Shown here piece after piece: positions 33,911-43,184 of a stretch of 64,000 nt of DNA. Made by a program: the position numbers and the translations under genes. Within the stretch, counting starts at the first letter, position 1; every line of letters starts with the position of its first letter. The stretch is from Methylobacterium amylolyticum (GTDB taxonomy: Bacteria; Pseudomonadota; Alphaproteobacteria; Rhizobiales; Beijerinckiaceae): the NCBI RefSeq assembly GCF_030700245.1, contig NZ_JAUYZI010000028.1:22855-86854 (forward strand), read 5' to 3'. A model generated the notes under the pieces. The model was not told where the DNA came from, searched no databases, and saw only the letters and a list, made by a program, of their open reading frames with translations.

Positions 33911-35437
33911 ATGACCGACTACATCAAGAAGATCCTGACCGCGCGCGTCTACGACGTGGCGATCGAGAGCCCGCTCGACCCGATGCCGCGGCTGTCCAAG
34001 CGGCTGGAGCGGCCGGTACTGCTCAAGCGCGAGGATCTCCAGGCGGTCTTCTCATTCAAGCTGCGCGGCGCCTACAACAAGATGTCGGGGCTCGACGCGG
34101 AGCAGATCTCCCGCGGCGTGGTCTGCGCCTCGGCGGGCAACCACGCGCAGGGCGTGGCGCTGGCCGCCGCCAAGCTCGGGGCGCGGGCGGTGATCGTGAT
34201 GCCGCGCACCACCCCCTCGATCAAGGTCGAGGCCTGCCGCGCGCGGGGCGCCGAGGTGATCCTGCACGGCGACGCCTTCGACGAGGCGCTCGCCGAGGCC
34301 AAGCGCCTTGAGGCGGCCGAGGGCCTGACCTTCCTGCACCCGTTCGACGACGCCGACGTGATCGCCGGTCAGGGCACGATCGGCAAGGAGATCCTGGAGC
34401 AGCATACCGGGCCGATCGAGGCGATCTTCGTCCCCGTGGGCGGCGGTGGGCTGGCCGCCGGCATCGCGACCTTCGTGAAGTACCTGCGCCCCGGGACGAA
34501 GGTGATCGGCGTCGAGCCGGAGGACGCCGCCTGCATGGCCGCGGCGCTCGCCGCCGGCACGCGGGTCAGCCTGCCCTCGGTCGGGCTGTTCGCCGACGGC
34601 GTCGCCGTGCGGCAGGCCGGCGAGGAGACCTTCCGCCTGTGCCGCGAGCACCTGGACGAAGTGATCACCGTCGACACCGACGCGATGTGCGCGGCGGTCA
34701 AGGACATCTTCGACGACACCCGCGCGGTCTCGGAGCCCTCGGGTGCCCTGAGCCTCGCCGGCGCCAAGGTCTACGCCGAGCGCGAGGGGGGGACCGGCAC
34801 GCTGGTGGCGATCTCGTCGGGCGCGAACCTCAACTTCGACCGCCTGCGCCACATCGCCGAGCGCGCCGAGATCGGCGAGCAGCGCGAGGTGCTGATCGGC
34901 GTCACCATCCCCGAGCGGCCGGGGGCCTACCGCGCCTTCATCAACGCGCTCGGGCCCCGCGCCATCACCGAGTTCAACTACCGCCAGGCGGCCTCGGCCG
35001 AGGCGCAGATCTTCGTCGGCATCAACCTCACCGGCGGGCGGCGGGAGAAGCAGGCGCTGATCGGCGACCTGCGCGGGGCCGGCTACCGGGTGCTCGACAT
35101 GAGCGACAACGAGATGGCCAAGGTCCACGTGCGCTACATGGTCGGCGGCCGCAGCCCCGGGCTCGCGGACGAGCGTCTCTACCGGTTCCAGTTCCCGGAG
35201 CGGCCGGGCGCGCTGATGAAGTTCCTCGACGCCCTGGGGCCGGACTTCGACATCACCCTGTTCCACTACCGCAACCACGGCGCCGATTACGGGCGGGTGC
35301 TGGCCGGCATCCGGGTCCCGCCGCAGGAGCGGGCGCGGTTCGACGCGGCGATCGAGGATCTGGGCTACCCGGCCACCGACGAGACCGAGAACCCGGCCTA
35401 CCGCCTGTTCCTCGACGGGGAGGCGGCCCGGGCCTGA
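33911..35437 (+). CDS. ilvA: Biosynthetic threonine dehydratase IlvA
   Basis: A 508-residue pyridoxal-phosphate enzyme that converts threonine to 2-oxobutanoate in isoleucine synthesis. The cofactor Lys50 lies in F-S-F-K-L-R-G-A-Y-N. The Gly-rich phosphate loop is PVGGGGLAAG. Two ACT-like regulatory domains (about residues 325-400 and 420-495), with ERPGAYRAF and ERPGALMKF openings, mark the isoleucine-inhibited biosynthetic form rather than the short catabolic one. The convergent MgtC gene ends four bases downstream. Confidence 0.95.
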   Translation: MTDYIKKILTARVYDVAIESPLDPMPRLSKRLERPVLLKREDLQAVFSFKLRGAYNKMSGLDAEQISRGVVCASAGNHAQGVALAAAKLGARAVIVMPRTTPSIKVEACRARGAEVILHGDAFDEALAEAKRLEAAEGLTFLHPFDDADVIAGQGTIGKEILEQHTGPIEAIFVPVGGGGLAAGIATFVKYLRPGTKVIGVEPEDAACMAAALAAGTRVSLPSVGLFADGVAVRQAGEETFRLCREHLDEVITVDTDAMCAAVKDIFDDTRAVSEPSGALSLAGAKVYAEREGGTGTLVAISSGANLNFDRLRHIAERAEIGEQREVLIGVTIPERPGAYRAFINALGPRAITEFNYRQAASAEAQIFVGINLTGGRREKQALIGDLRGAGYRVLDMSDNEMAKVHVRYMVGGRSPGLADERLYRFQFPERPGALMKFLDALGPDFDITLFHYRNHGADYGRVLAGIRVPPQERARFDAAIEDLGYPATDETENPAYRLFLDGEAARA

Positions 35438-35441
35438 GCGC

Positions 35442-36101
35442 TCACCCCGCGACCGTCTCCACCGAGATCACGTTCGGAAGCTCCCGGAGCTGTCGGGCGA
35501 TGGTCTCGACGCTGGTACGGGACAGCCGCACGAACTCCACCGTCACCTCCTCGCAGGCCGGGTCCTCCGCGGGCCGGACCGTGAACTGGCGCACCCGCGA
35601 GGCCCGGGCGCCGGTCACCCCGTTGAGGGTGTCGATGGAGAGCGTGCCGCGCCGCACCGTCAGCCGCAGGGTGTGGGTCCGCATCCGGTCGCGCCAGCGC
35701 TCCTCGAACGGCTTCACCCCGGCGAGGATTCCGACGACGAGGGCCGTGGTGGCGAGCGCCGGCACGTAGAGGCCGGCGCCGACCGCGAGGCCGATGGCCG
35801 CCACGCCCCACAGGCTCGCGGCGGTGGTCAGTCCCTTCACCACCTCGCCGCGCAGCAGGATCGTGCCGGCCCCGAGGAAGCCGATGCCGGACACGACCTG
35901 GGCGGCGATGCGCGAGGGATCGAGGACGACGTTCTTCGTGCCGAGCACGTCGGCGAAGCCGAACGCCGAGACCAGCATGATCAGGCACGAGCCGACGCAG
36001 ACCAGCATGTGGGTGCGCAGGCCTGCCGCCCACAGCAGGCGTTCCCGCTCCAGGCCGACCACGCTGCCGAACAGGGCGGCGAGCGCCAAGCGCGCCACCA
36101 T
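35442..36101 (-). CDS. MgtC/SapB-family membrane protein
   Basis: A 219-residue MgtC-family protein. The N-terminal half holds about four or five helices with the hallmark G-L-E-R-E motif (about residues 16-20) and the VVSGIGFLGAGTI segment. The C-terminal soluble domain (about 145-219) has an ACT-like pattern. MgtC proteins modulate ATP synthase or Mg2+ homeostasis in some bacteria; the role of this one is unknown. The ATG at 36101 leaves only 12 residues before G-L-E-R-E; a strong GGGGAGGGG lies about 20 bases further up, so the real start may be a few codons upstream at a non-ATG codon. Confidence 0.87.
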   Translation of the reverse strand: MVARLALAALFGSVVGLERERLLWAAGLRTHMLVCVGSCLIMLVSAFGFADVLGTKNVVLDPSRIAAQVVSGIGFLGAGTILLRGEVVKGLTTAASLWGVAAIGLAVGAGLYVPALATTALVVGILAGVKPFEERWRDRMRTHTLRLTVRRGTLSIDTLNGVTGARASRVRQFTVRPAEDPACEEVTVEFVRLSRTSVETIARQLRELPNVISVETVAG

Positions 36102-36152
36102 CTCGCCGTTGCCGATCAGTTCGCCCCTCCCCCGATTCGCGCCGTCCCGCGG

Positions 36153-37121
36153 TCAGGCCGCGCCGAGGGCCGCCTTCTCGACCTCGTAGGCCGCGCGCAC
36201 CGCGGCCGCGCCGTAGGCCCGCTCCAGGCGGCGGACGGTGAAATGGGCCCGCGCCGTCGATTGGAAATGGTTCATGAAGGCGGTGTTCACCGCCGCCCCG
36301 CCGAGGGCGCCGAGGATCGGCACCGCCTGGGCGGCGACCTTCTGCGAGACCACGATCCCGAAGCGGGCGGCGATCTGCGCGGTGAAGCGCATGAGCGCCG
36401 GGGCGGACTGGTCGAGCAGCGTCTTGCTGCCGGCGTAGCGCGCCGCCTCGGCCATGGTCTTGGCCAGCGCGGCGCGGACCGCGAAGTAGCCGCTCTCCGT
36501 GAGGGCGGGGCCGGCCTCCGCGGCGAGCGTCCCGGACAGGGCGCCGGACAGGGCGCCCTTGCCACCCCCGAGCGCGAAGACCTGCACGCAGGCCAGCGCC
36601 CCCTCGGGGCTGTCCAGGTTCTCGCCCTCCTCGCGGGCGATCTCGGCGATCGAGCGCAGCATCAGGGTCGTCGAGACCGGCAATTCGACGGCGAGCGTCG
36701 CGAGGCCGAAGGCGCCGCCGACCGCGCCGGAGACGGCGGCGAGCGCCTTGTGCTTGGCCTCCCCGCCGCCCAGCAGGCGGGCGAGACGGCCCTCGGTGCG
36801 CGCGGTCGCGGCCTCGATCGCGGTGCCGCCTGCGGGGACCACCTCCGTGGCGGGCAGCGTCGCGAGCGCGACCCGCAGGGCACCGCGCATCGCCGCCTCG
36901 GTGCTGCGGCCCACCGCCTCGGTGACCGGCGTCGGCAGCGAGCGGCCGATGATGTCGAGGGGCGCGCCGGCGGCCGCCGAGAGGCGGGCGGCCAGCCCCG
37001 GCCGCTCCAGCGCCAGCACCGCCCGGCGCAGCGCGGCGCGGTCGGCCTCGCTCAGCGTCGCCGACGCGGGCTCGGCCGCCGGCAGCACGTCGCCGGTGAG
37101 GGTGAGATCGCTCGTGCTCAT
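36153..37121 (-). CDS. EcsC-family protein
   Basis: A 322-residue protein that matches the EcsC family. The segment AVSGAVGGAFGLATLAVELPVSTTLMLRSIA is hydrophobic and Gly-rich, and the AEIAREEGENL region follows. Further hydrophobic stretches near 240-275 suggest membrane association. EcsC is encoded next to an ABC exporter in Bacillus, but no such gene lies here and the molecular function is not known. The ATG at 37121 is preferred over one ten codons upstream because the latter overlaps low-complexity sequence. The MgtC gene lies upstream of its stop by 51 bases, on the same strand. Confidence 0.78.
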   Translation of the reverse strand: MSTSDLTLTGDVLPAAEPASATLSEADRAALRRAVLALERPGLAARLSAAAGAPLDIIGRSLPTPVTEAVGRSTEAAMRGALRVALATLPATEVVPAGGTAIEAATARTEGRLARLLGGGEAKHKALAAVSGAVGGAFGLATLAVELPVSTTLMLRSIAEIAREEGENLDSPEGALACVQVFALGGGKGALSGALSGTLAAEAGPALTESGYFAVRAALAKTMAEAARYAGSKTLLDQSAPALMRFTAQIAARFGIVVSQKVAAQAVPILGALGGAAVNTAFMNHFQSTARAHFTVRRLERAYGAAAVRAAYEVEKAALGAA

Positions 37122-37170
37122 CGCCGTCCCCGCTTCACGCAGACCCATTCCCTCGCGCGGGACCCGTCCC

Positions 37171-38580
37171 TCACGCCGTCCGCGGCGCCCGCGAGGAAGT
37201 AGGAAGCGAGGGGGCTGCCGCCCGGTTCCCGTCCGGCGTCTCGTGAGCGAGCGTCTCGCGAGTGGGCGTCTCGCGGGCGGCCGGGTCGGCGGCGCCGCCG
37301 CGACGGCCCACCGCGACGGCCAGCGCCAGCACCGGCAGGCCGATCAGCGACGTCAGCACGAAGAAGGCCGGATAGCCGATCGCCGCGACGATGAAGCCGG
37401 CCGAGCCGGCGATCAGCTTGCCGGGCAGCGCGTAGAGCGAGGAGAACAGGGCGTACTGGGTGGCCGCGTAGGCCGGGTTGGTCAGGCTCGACATGTAGGC
37501 GATGAGCACGATCCCGGCGAAGGAGCCGCAGAAGTTCTCGATCGAGATCGCGACCGTGAGCCGCCAGATCTCCGGCGCCCCGGCCGAGAGCCACGCGAAG
37601 GACAGGTGCGAGGCCGCGGCGAGGAAGGCGCCGAGCAGCAGCGTCCGGTACAGGCCGAGCCGCGCCATCGCCCAGCCGCCGGCGAAGCCGCCCGCGATGC
37701 CGACCCAGATGCCGTAGAGCTTGGTGACGGTGGCGATCTCCTTCAGGTCGAAGCCCAGCGTCCGGTAGAGCGGGCTCGCCATCACGCCGGAGAGGAAGTC
37801 CGGCAGCCGGTAGAGCGCCACGAGCAGCAGGATCGCGAACAGCGCCGACCCGAACCGGCCGTGCAGCTCGGTCAGCGGCTCCAGCACCGCCCGGCGTGCC
37901 GACCACAGGCGGGAGCGGCCCACCTCGGTCGCCTCGGCCTTCGGGCGGGCGACGTCGAAGGACGGGGCCAGCAGCGCGGCGACGAGGCCGACCAGCATCA
38001 GCGCCGCCATGGTCAGGTAGGCGACCGTCCAGCCGCCGGACGCGGCGATGAACAGGGCGCCCGCCCCGGCGGAGATCAGCCCGAGGCGGTAGCCGAGGTT
38101 CGAGGTCGCAGCGAGGATGCCCTGGAAGTCGCTGCCGGCCGCGTCGATACGCCAGCCGTCGATCACCACGTCCTGGCTGGCCGCGCAGAACGCGACGAGG
38201 AAGGCGCCGAGCCCCAGGAGGGCGAGATTCGTCTTGGGGTCGGAGAACGCCATCAGCACGAGGCACAGGGCGACCGCGACCTGCGTCGTCACCATCCAGG
38301 CGCGGCGCCGGCCGAGGCGGGCGGCCAGGACCGGCACGTCGAGCCGGTCGATCATCGGCGCCCACAGGAATTTCAGCGAGTAGGGCAGCGCCACGTAGCT
38401 GAACAGGCCGATCGCCCGCACGTCGATGTCGGAGAAGGCCAGCCGCAGGGTGAAGGTGCCGAGCACGAGGAGAAGCGGCAGTCCCGACGAGAAGCCGAGC
38501 GCCAGCATCAGGACGATGCGCCGGTCCTCGACGATGTCGCGCAGCCGGAAGCGGCGCGCGTCTTGTGGGCGGACGGGCAT
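37171..38580 (-). CDS. ampG: AmpG-like muropeptide permease
   Basis: A 469-residue MFS transporter of the AmpG/PAT group, which brings anhydro-muropeptides from the periplasm into the cytoplasm for cell-wall recycling and beta-lactamase induction. The opening LALGFSSGLPLLL and the LKFLWAPMIDR segment are AmpG hallmarks, as is ASQDVVIDGWRID. About 12 to 14 helices are visible. The ATG at 38580 has an AGGAG site ten bases upstream; an ATG at 38676 has none. The C-terminal tail holds a short degenerate repeat (R-E-T-P-T-R-E-T-L). It diverges from the LOV-kinase gene. Confidence 0.88.
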   Translation of the reverse strand: MPVRPQDARRFRLRDIVEDRRIVLMLALGFSSGLPLLLVLGTFTLRLAFSDIDVRAIGLFSYVALPYSLKFLWAPMIDRLDVPVLAARLGRRRAWMVTTQVAVALCLVLMAFSDPKTNLALLGLGAFLVAFCAASQDVVIDGWRIDAAGSDFQGILAATSNLGYRLGLISAGAGALFIAASGGWTVAYLTMAALMLVGLVAALLAPSFDVARPKAEATEVGRSRLWSARRAVLEPLTELHGRFGSALFAILLLVALYRLPDFLSGVMASPLYRTLGFDLKEIATVTKLYGIWVGIAGGFAGGWAMARLGLYRTLLLGAFLAAASHLSFAWLSAGAPEIWRLTVAISIENFCGSFAGIVLIAYMSSLTNPAYAATQYALFSSLYALPGKLIAGSAGFIVAAIGYPAFFVLTSLIGLPVLALAVAVGRRGGAADPAARETPTRETLAHETPDGNRAAAPSLPTSSRAPRTA

Positions 38581-38703
38581 CGCGTGGAACTCCTGGGCCT
38601 TCCCGGCCTTGTCCCGCAGAATCGTGGCAGCCTTGCGCCGGGCGCCGACGGGAGAGGGCTCTTGCGCGGCGATCATGGTCGATGCTTGCTTAACGCCTCG
38701 CCC

Positions 38704-39825
38704 ATGAATCGGTCGTTCGGGGCTGCCGAGGGCGTTTGGAACGATGCGTTGAGGATCCGATCCGATGTCGGGCCGCCGGCCGCGGCGTTGGCGAGCGCGT
38801 TCGCGGCGAGCCCGTCGCCGATGATCGTCACCGATGCCCGCGCCCCCGACAACCCGATCACGTGGGCGAACGACGCGTTCGTCGCGCATACCGGCTACGG
38901 CCTGCCCGAACTCCTCGGGCGCAATTGCCGCATGCTTCAGGGCCCCGGCACCGACGCGGCGGAGATCGCGCGGATCGGCGCGGCGCTGGCGGCCGAGGAG
39001 CCGATCTCGGCGGAGCTGCTCAACTACCGCAAGGACGGGACGCCGTTCTGGAACGCGATGACGATCACGCCAGTGCGCGACGCGGACGGGGTGGCCTATT
39101 TCTACGCCGCCCAGGCGGACATGAGCCACACCCACCAGCTCGAACTGGCGATGCGCGGGACCAACGACGAGCTGGAGCGGCAGGTGGCGGCCCGCACCAC
39201 GGCGCTCAGCGCGGCCCTGGAACAGAAGACGGCGCTGCTCCACGAGGTCGACCACCGGGTCAAGAACAACCTCCAGGTGATCTCCTCGCTGATGCTGCTG
39301 AAGGCCCGCCGCACGCCGGAGGGCGAGGCGCGCGACGCGCTCCAGGGCATGGCCGAGCGCATCGGCGCCCTCTCGACCGCCCACCGGATGCTCTACGCGG
39401 AGGGCGACTGCACGCATTTCGACCTCGGCGAGTTCGCGACCGAACTGCTGTCCGACATCAATGCCGGGCTCGACGCGGACCGCCTGCGCATCGAGGCGCA
39501 GGTCGAGCCGATCGCGGTGGCCGCGGCGATGGCGGCGCCGCTCGCCCTGCTGATCCACGAGCTGACGGCCAACGCCCTGCACCACGCCTTCCACGACGGG
39601 CGCTCCGGCACGGTCTCGATCACGGCGCAGCGGCATGCGGACGGGATCCGCCTGACGGTGCGCGACGACGGCGTGGGGCTGGAGGCCGCTCCGCCGAATC
39701 CGGCCGGGTTCGGGCGCAATCTGGCGGAGATGGTGGTGCGCCAGTTGCGCGGCCGGATCGCCTGGGCGGCGGCGACACCCGGCACGCGGGTGGAGATCGA
39801 CATTCCGCTGCGCGGGTCCGCTTGA
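38704..39825 (+). CDS. LOV-domain blue-light histidine kinase
   Basis: A 373-residue soluble sensor kinase. The N-terminal PAS/LOV domain (about residues 30-145) has the flavin-adduct motif G-R-N-C-R-M-L-Q with photoactive Cys75, the NYRKDGTPFWNAM strand and Gln137 in YAAQADMS. The Cys forms a covalent bond to FMN in blue light in characterised LOV proteins. After a coiled linker comes a HisKA_2 phosphoacceptor segment, HEVDHRVKNNLQVISSLM, with His184. The ATPase N-box is LIHELTANALHHAF (about 278-291). A response regulator gene follows by 63 bases. Related alphaproteobacterial LOV kinases affect stress, attachment or the general stress response. Confidence 0.92.
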   Translation: MNRSFGAAEGVWNDALRIRSDVGPPAAALASAFAASPSPMIVTDARAPDNPITWANDAFVAHTGYGLPELLGRNCRMLQGPGTDAAEIARIGAALAAEEPISAELLNYRKDGTPFWNAMTITPVRDADGVAYFYAAQADMSHTHQLELAMRGTNDELERQVAARTTALSAALEQKTALLHEVDHRVKNNLQVISSLMLLKARRTPEGEARDALQGMAERIGALSTAHRMLYAEGDCTHFDLGEFATELLSDINAGLDADRLRIEAQVEPIAVAAAMAAPLALLIHELTANALHHAFHDGRSGTVSITAQRHADGIRLTVRDDGVGLEAAPPNPAGFGRNLAEMVVRQLRGRIAWAAATPGTRVEIDIPLRGSA

Positions 39826-39888
39826 GAAACGCCGGCACAGGCGCCGCGCCGGTCGCGACCGCAGCGGGGCGCGGGCCCGGGGAGCGCC

Positions 39889-40326
39889 ATGGAGATTGAG
39901 CACGCCGCGGCGCCCGCGCTCCGCATCCTCGTCGTCGAGGACGAGGCGCTGATCGCCCTCGAACTCGAGTGCCTGCTGGCCGAACTCGGCCACGCCATCG
40001 TCGGCGTCGCAGCGAGTTCGACCGAGGCCGTCGCCCTCGGACGCGCCACCGCGCCCGACGTCGCGCTCGTCGACATCCACCTCGTCGACGGCCCGACCGG
40101 GGTCGAGGTCGCCCGCACCCTCGCCGCCGACCCGCGCACGAGCGTGGTGTTCATGACCGCCAACGCCAAGCGCATCCCCGGCGACTTCGCCGGCGCGATC
40201 GGGGTGATCGCCAAGCCCTACTCGGAGCGTGCGGTGGAGGGCGCCCTGGCCTACGTCGCGGCCTGCCGGACCGGGCAGCGGCCGCAGGGGGCGCCGGACG
40301 GGTTCCGCCTCGCCCCCGGGCTCTGA
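39889..40326 (+). CDS. Single-domain response regulator
   Basis: A 145-residue receiver protein with no output domain. It has the acidic pair Glu16-Asp17 (V-V-E-D-E), the phospho-acceptor Asp62 in V-D-I-H, Thr90 in F-M-T-A-N, and Lys109 in A-K-P-Y. The V-D-I-H-L-V-D-G-P-T-G and A-K-P-Y-S patterns are typical of regulators paired with HWE/HisKA_2 kinases. It lies directly after the LOV kinase gene and is the likely partner. Single receivers can pass phosphate onward or act by protein contact. The convergent mutS gene ends nine bases later. Confidence 0.92.
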   Translation: MEIEHAAAPALRILVVEDEALIALELECLLAELGHAIVGVAASSTEAVALGRATAPDVALVDIHLVDGPTGVEVARTLAADPRTSVVFMTANAKRIPGDFAGAIGVIAKPYSERAVEGALAYVAACRTGQRPQGAPDGFRLAPGL

Positions 40327-40335
40327 TCCCCCGGT

Positions 40336-43050
40336 TCAGCGTCCCTCCGCCCGCTCGCGCTTCAGGCGGTAGAGCGCCTCCAGCGCCTCGCGGGGGGTGA
40401 GCGCGTCGGGATCGATGGTGTCGATGAGCGCGCCCAGCTTGTCCTCCGGCGGCGGCTCCGGCGGCGGCGGCGGGCTGAGCGCCGCGAACAGGGGCAGGTC
40501 GTCTATCAGCGCCCGCGCCGGGCGGCCGCCCTTGGTCTTCTCCAGGCTCTTCAGGATCGTCCCGGCCCGGGCGACGACCCCGCCCGGCAGTCCGGCGAGG
40601 CGGGCGACCTGGAGGCCGTAGCTGCGGTCGGCGACGCCCGGCACCACCTCGTGCAGGAATACGACGCCGTCGCGGTGCTCGGCCACCTTCAGCGTCGCGT
40701 TGTCGAGGCGCGCCAGCCGGTCGCCGAGCGCGGTCAGCTCGTGGAAGTGGGTGGCGAACAGGGCCCGGCAGGCGTTGCTCTCGTGCAGGTGCTCCAGGCA
40801 GGCCCAGGCGATCGACAGCCCGTCGAAGGTGGCGGTGCCGCGGCCGATCTCGTCGAGGATGACGAGGGAGCGGCGCGTGGCCTGGTTGAGGATGGCGGCG
40901 GTCTCGACCATCTCGACCATGAAGGTCGACTGGCCGCGGGCGAGGTCGTCGGCGGCGCCGACCCGGGAGAACAGCCGGTCGACCCGGCCGATCCGCGCCT
41001 CGGCGGCGGGGACGAAGGCGCCCATCTGCGCGAGCATGGCGATCAGCGCGTTCTGGCGCAGGAAGGTCGACTTGCCGCCCATGTTCGGGCCGGTGATCAG
41101 GCGGATCCGGCCGCGCCCCTCCCCCGACAGGTCGCAGTCGTTGGCGATGAACGGCTCGCCCGCGCGCCGGAGCGCCGCTTCGACCACGGGATGGCGGCCG
41201 CCGACCACCCGGAAGCTCAGGGACTCGTCGACCAGCGGCCGCCGCCAGTCGAGTTCGACCGCCAGCTCGGCGTGGCTCGCGAACACGTCGAGGGCGGCGA
41301 GCGCCTCGGCGGTGGCGGCCACCGCCTCGGCCTGCGCCAGCACGCGGCCGGCGAGGTCGTCGAACACCGCCGCTTCGAGAGCGAGGGCGCGATCGGACGC
41401 GCCGGAGATCTTGCGCTCCAGCTCGCCCAGCTCGACGCTGGTGAAGCGCATGGCGTCGACCATGGTCTGCCGGTGCACGAACTCGCGCTGGAGCCCCTTG
41501 AGGCAGGCCTCGCCCACCGATTGCGGGACCTCGATGAAGAACCCCAGCAGGTTGTTGTGCTTGATCCGCAGCGTCCGGCAGCCGGTCTCCTCGGCGTAGC
41601 GGGCCTGCAGCGCGGCGATGACCTTGCGCGAATCCTGGCCGAGCCCGCGCGCCTCGTCGATCTCGGCATGGTAGCCGGGGCGCACGAAACCGCCGTCCCG
41701 GCGCGACAGCGGCAATTCCTCGGCCAGCGCCGCGGCGAGGGTTCCGGCGAGCGCCGGGTCGGCCAGGACGAGGTCCGCGCCGATCCGGGCGAGGTCGTCC
41801 GGCAGGGTGTCCGCGGCCGCGAGCAGGGCCGAGAGGTCGGCGGCGGCGCCGAGCCCGTCGCGGATCGCGGCGAGATCGCGGGGACCGGCGCGGCCGAGGC
41901 CGACCCGCGACAGGGCGCGGGCGAGGTCGGGGGCGCGGGCCAGCGCGTCGCGGACGGCGCGGCGCAGGGCGGAATCGTCGGCGAGCCGGGCCACCGCGTC
42001 GTGGCGCCGGGCGATGGCGGCGAGGTCGGTGAGCGGTCCGGCGAGGTGCTCGGCGAGCAGCCGTGCGCCGTTGGCGGTCACGGTCCGGTCGATCGTGGCG
42101 AGCAGGCTGCCGGCGCGCTCGCCCGACAGGGTGCGGGTGAGTTCGAGGTTCGCGCGCGTGGCCGCGTCGATGCTGAGCGTCGCCCCGCTCTCCTCGCGGG
42201 TCGGCACGGAGAGCGGCGCCCGGGCGCTGAGCTGCGTGCGGGCGATGTAGAGCAGGCCGGTGCCGGCGGCGGCGATCTCGGCGCGGGTGAAGCTGCCGAA
42301 CCCCTCCAGCGTCGAGACGCCGAACTGCTCGCGGATGCGCCGCTCGGCCGCGGCCGGCTCCAGCTCCCCTTGAGCCATCGGCACCAGTGCCGCCTTCGCG
42401 TCCTGCCAGAGCCGCGCGAGCGCCGGATCGGAGACGATGACTTCCGAGAGCACGATCTCGCGGGGGTCGTGGCGGGCGATCGCCCCGGACAGCTCGGAGG
42501 CCGGCACCTCGCTGAGGGAGAAGCGCCCGGTGGAGATGTCGATCGCCGCGAGCCCGTAGGCGAACGCCCCCTCGGCGACCTTGCGGCGGCCGACCGCCAG
42601 CAGCAGGTTGGCGCGCGCCGGGTCGAGCAGCCGGTCCTCGGTGATGGTGCCGGAGGTGACGAGGCGCACCACCTCCCGCCGCACCACCGATTTCGGGCCC
42701 CGGCGCTTGGCCTCGGCGGGGTCCTCGGTCTGCTCGCAGACGGCGACGCGGTGGCCGAGCGCGATCAGGCGGCTGAGGTAGTCGTCGGCCCGCTCCACCG
42801 GCACGCCGCACATCGGGATCTCGGCGCCCGCGTGCCGGCCGCGCTTGGTCAGCACGATGCCGAGGGCGCGGGAGGCGGTCTCCGCGTCGGCGAAGAACAG
42901 CTCGTAGAAATCCCCCATCCGGTAGAACAGCAGGCAGTCGGGGTTGGCCGCCTTGATCTCGATGTACTGCGCCATCATCGGCGTGGCGCCGGCCGGGTCG
43001 AGGCTCGGCGCGTCGGGGGGCGGGGAGGAGCGGAGAGCGGTGCGGCCCAT
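40336..43050 (-). CDS. mutS: DNA mismatch repair protein MutS
   Basis: A 904-residue mismatch-recognition ATPase. The mismatch-reading motif is M-G-D-F-Y-E (Phe48, Glu50). The connector, lever and clamp domains fill residues about 130-610. The ATPase domain has Walker A G-P-N-M-G-G-K-S-T (residues 654-662), the STFMVEM segment and Walker B VILDEIGRGT. A helix-turn-helix near 800 and an extended C-terminal tail follow. The length is typical of alphaproteobacterial MutS. MutL is not nearby. The gene stands between a convergent response regulator gene and the terminator of the His-rich gene. Confidence 0.97.
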   Translation of the reverse strand: MGRTALRSSPPPDAPSLDPAGATPMMAQYIEIKAANPDCLLFYRMGDFYELFFADAETASRALGIVLTKRGRHAGAEIPMCGVPVERADDYLSRLIALGHRVAVCEQTEDPAEAKRRGPKSVVRREVVRLVTSGTITEDRLLDPARANLLLAVGRRKVAEGAFAYGLAAIDISTGRFSLSEVPASELSGAIARHDPREIVLSEVIVSDPALARLWQDAKAALVPMAQGELEPAAAERRIREQFGVSTLEGFGSFTRAEIAAAGTGLLYIARTQLSARAPLSVPTREESGATLSIDAATRANLELTRTLSGERAGSLLATIDRTVTANGARLLAEHLAGPLTDLAAIARRHDAVARLADDSALRRAVRDALARAPDLARALSRVGLGRAGPRDLAAIRDGLGAAADLSALLAAADTLPDDLARIGADLVLADPALAGTLAAALAEELPLSRRDGGFVRPGYHAEIDEARGLGQDSRKVIAALQARYAEETGCRTLRIKHNNLLGFFIEVPQSVGEACLKGLQREFVHRQTMVDAMRFTSVELGELERKISGASDRALALEAAVFDDLAGRVLAQAEAVAATAEALAALDVFASHAELAVELDWRRPLVDESLSFRVVGGRHPVVEAALRRAGEPFIANDCDLSGEGRGRIRLITGPNMGGKSTFLRQNALIAMLAQMGAFVPAAEARIGRVDRLFSRVGAADDLARGQSTFMVEMVETAAILNQATRRSLVILDEIGRGTATFDGLSIAWACLEHLHESNACRALFATHFHELTALGDRLARLDNATLKVAEHRDGVVFLHEVVPGVADRSYGLQVARLAGLPGGVVARAGTILKSLEKTKGGRPARALIDDLPLFAALSPPPPPEPPPEDKLGALIDTIDPDALTPREALEALYRLKRERAEGR

Positions 43051-43131
43051 GCCGTCTCTTAGCAGAGCGGCGGCGGCGAATCAGGCCGCGGGCGCGCCGG
43101 AGCCTGGGGAGAAGCCCGGCCGTGCAGGGAC

Positions 43132-43159
43132 AAAAAAACCCGGCGCCGCGGGCGCCGGG
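43132..43159 (-). terminator. Rho-independent terminator of the His-rich gene
   Basis: On the reverse strand CCCGGCGCC pairs perfectly with GGCGCCGGG around a 3-base loop and is followed by seven T. It lies 25 bases beyond the stop codon of the His-rich gene, and isolates mutS from upstream transcription. Confidence 0.88.
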
Positions 43160-43184
43160 TCCGGGACGGTCGGTCCCTCGGCGA

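Noticed and set aside
36499..38703. Forward open frame continuous with the LOV kinase gene
   Set aside because: The part before 38704 is antisense to EcsC and AmpG-like genes and is low-complexity. Kinase similarity begins only after the ATG at 38704.
40651..43062. An 800-codon forward frame opposite mutS
   Set aside because: It mirrors mutS, which has all ATPase and mismatch-binding motifs. The forward frame has none.
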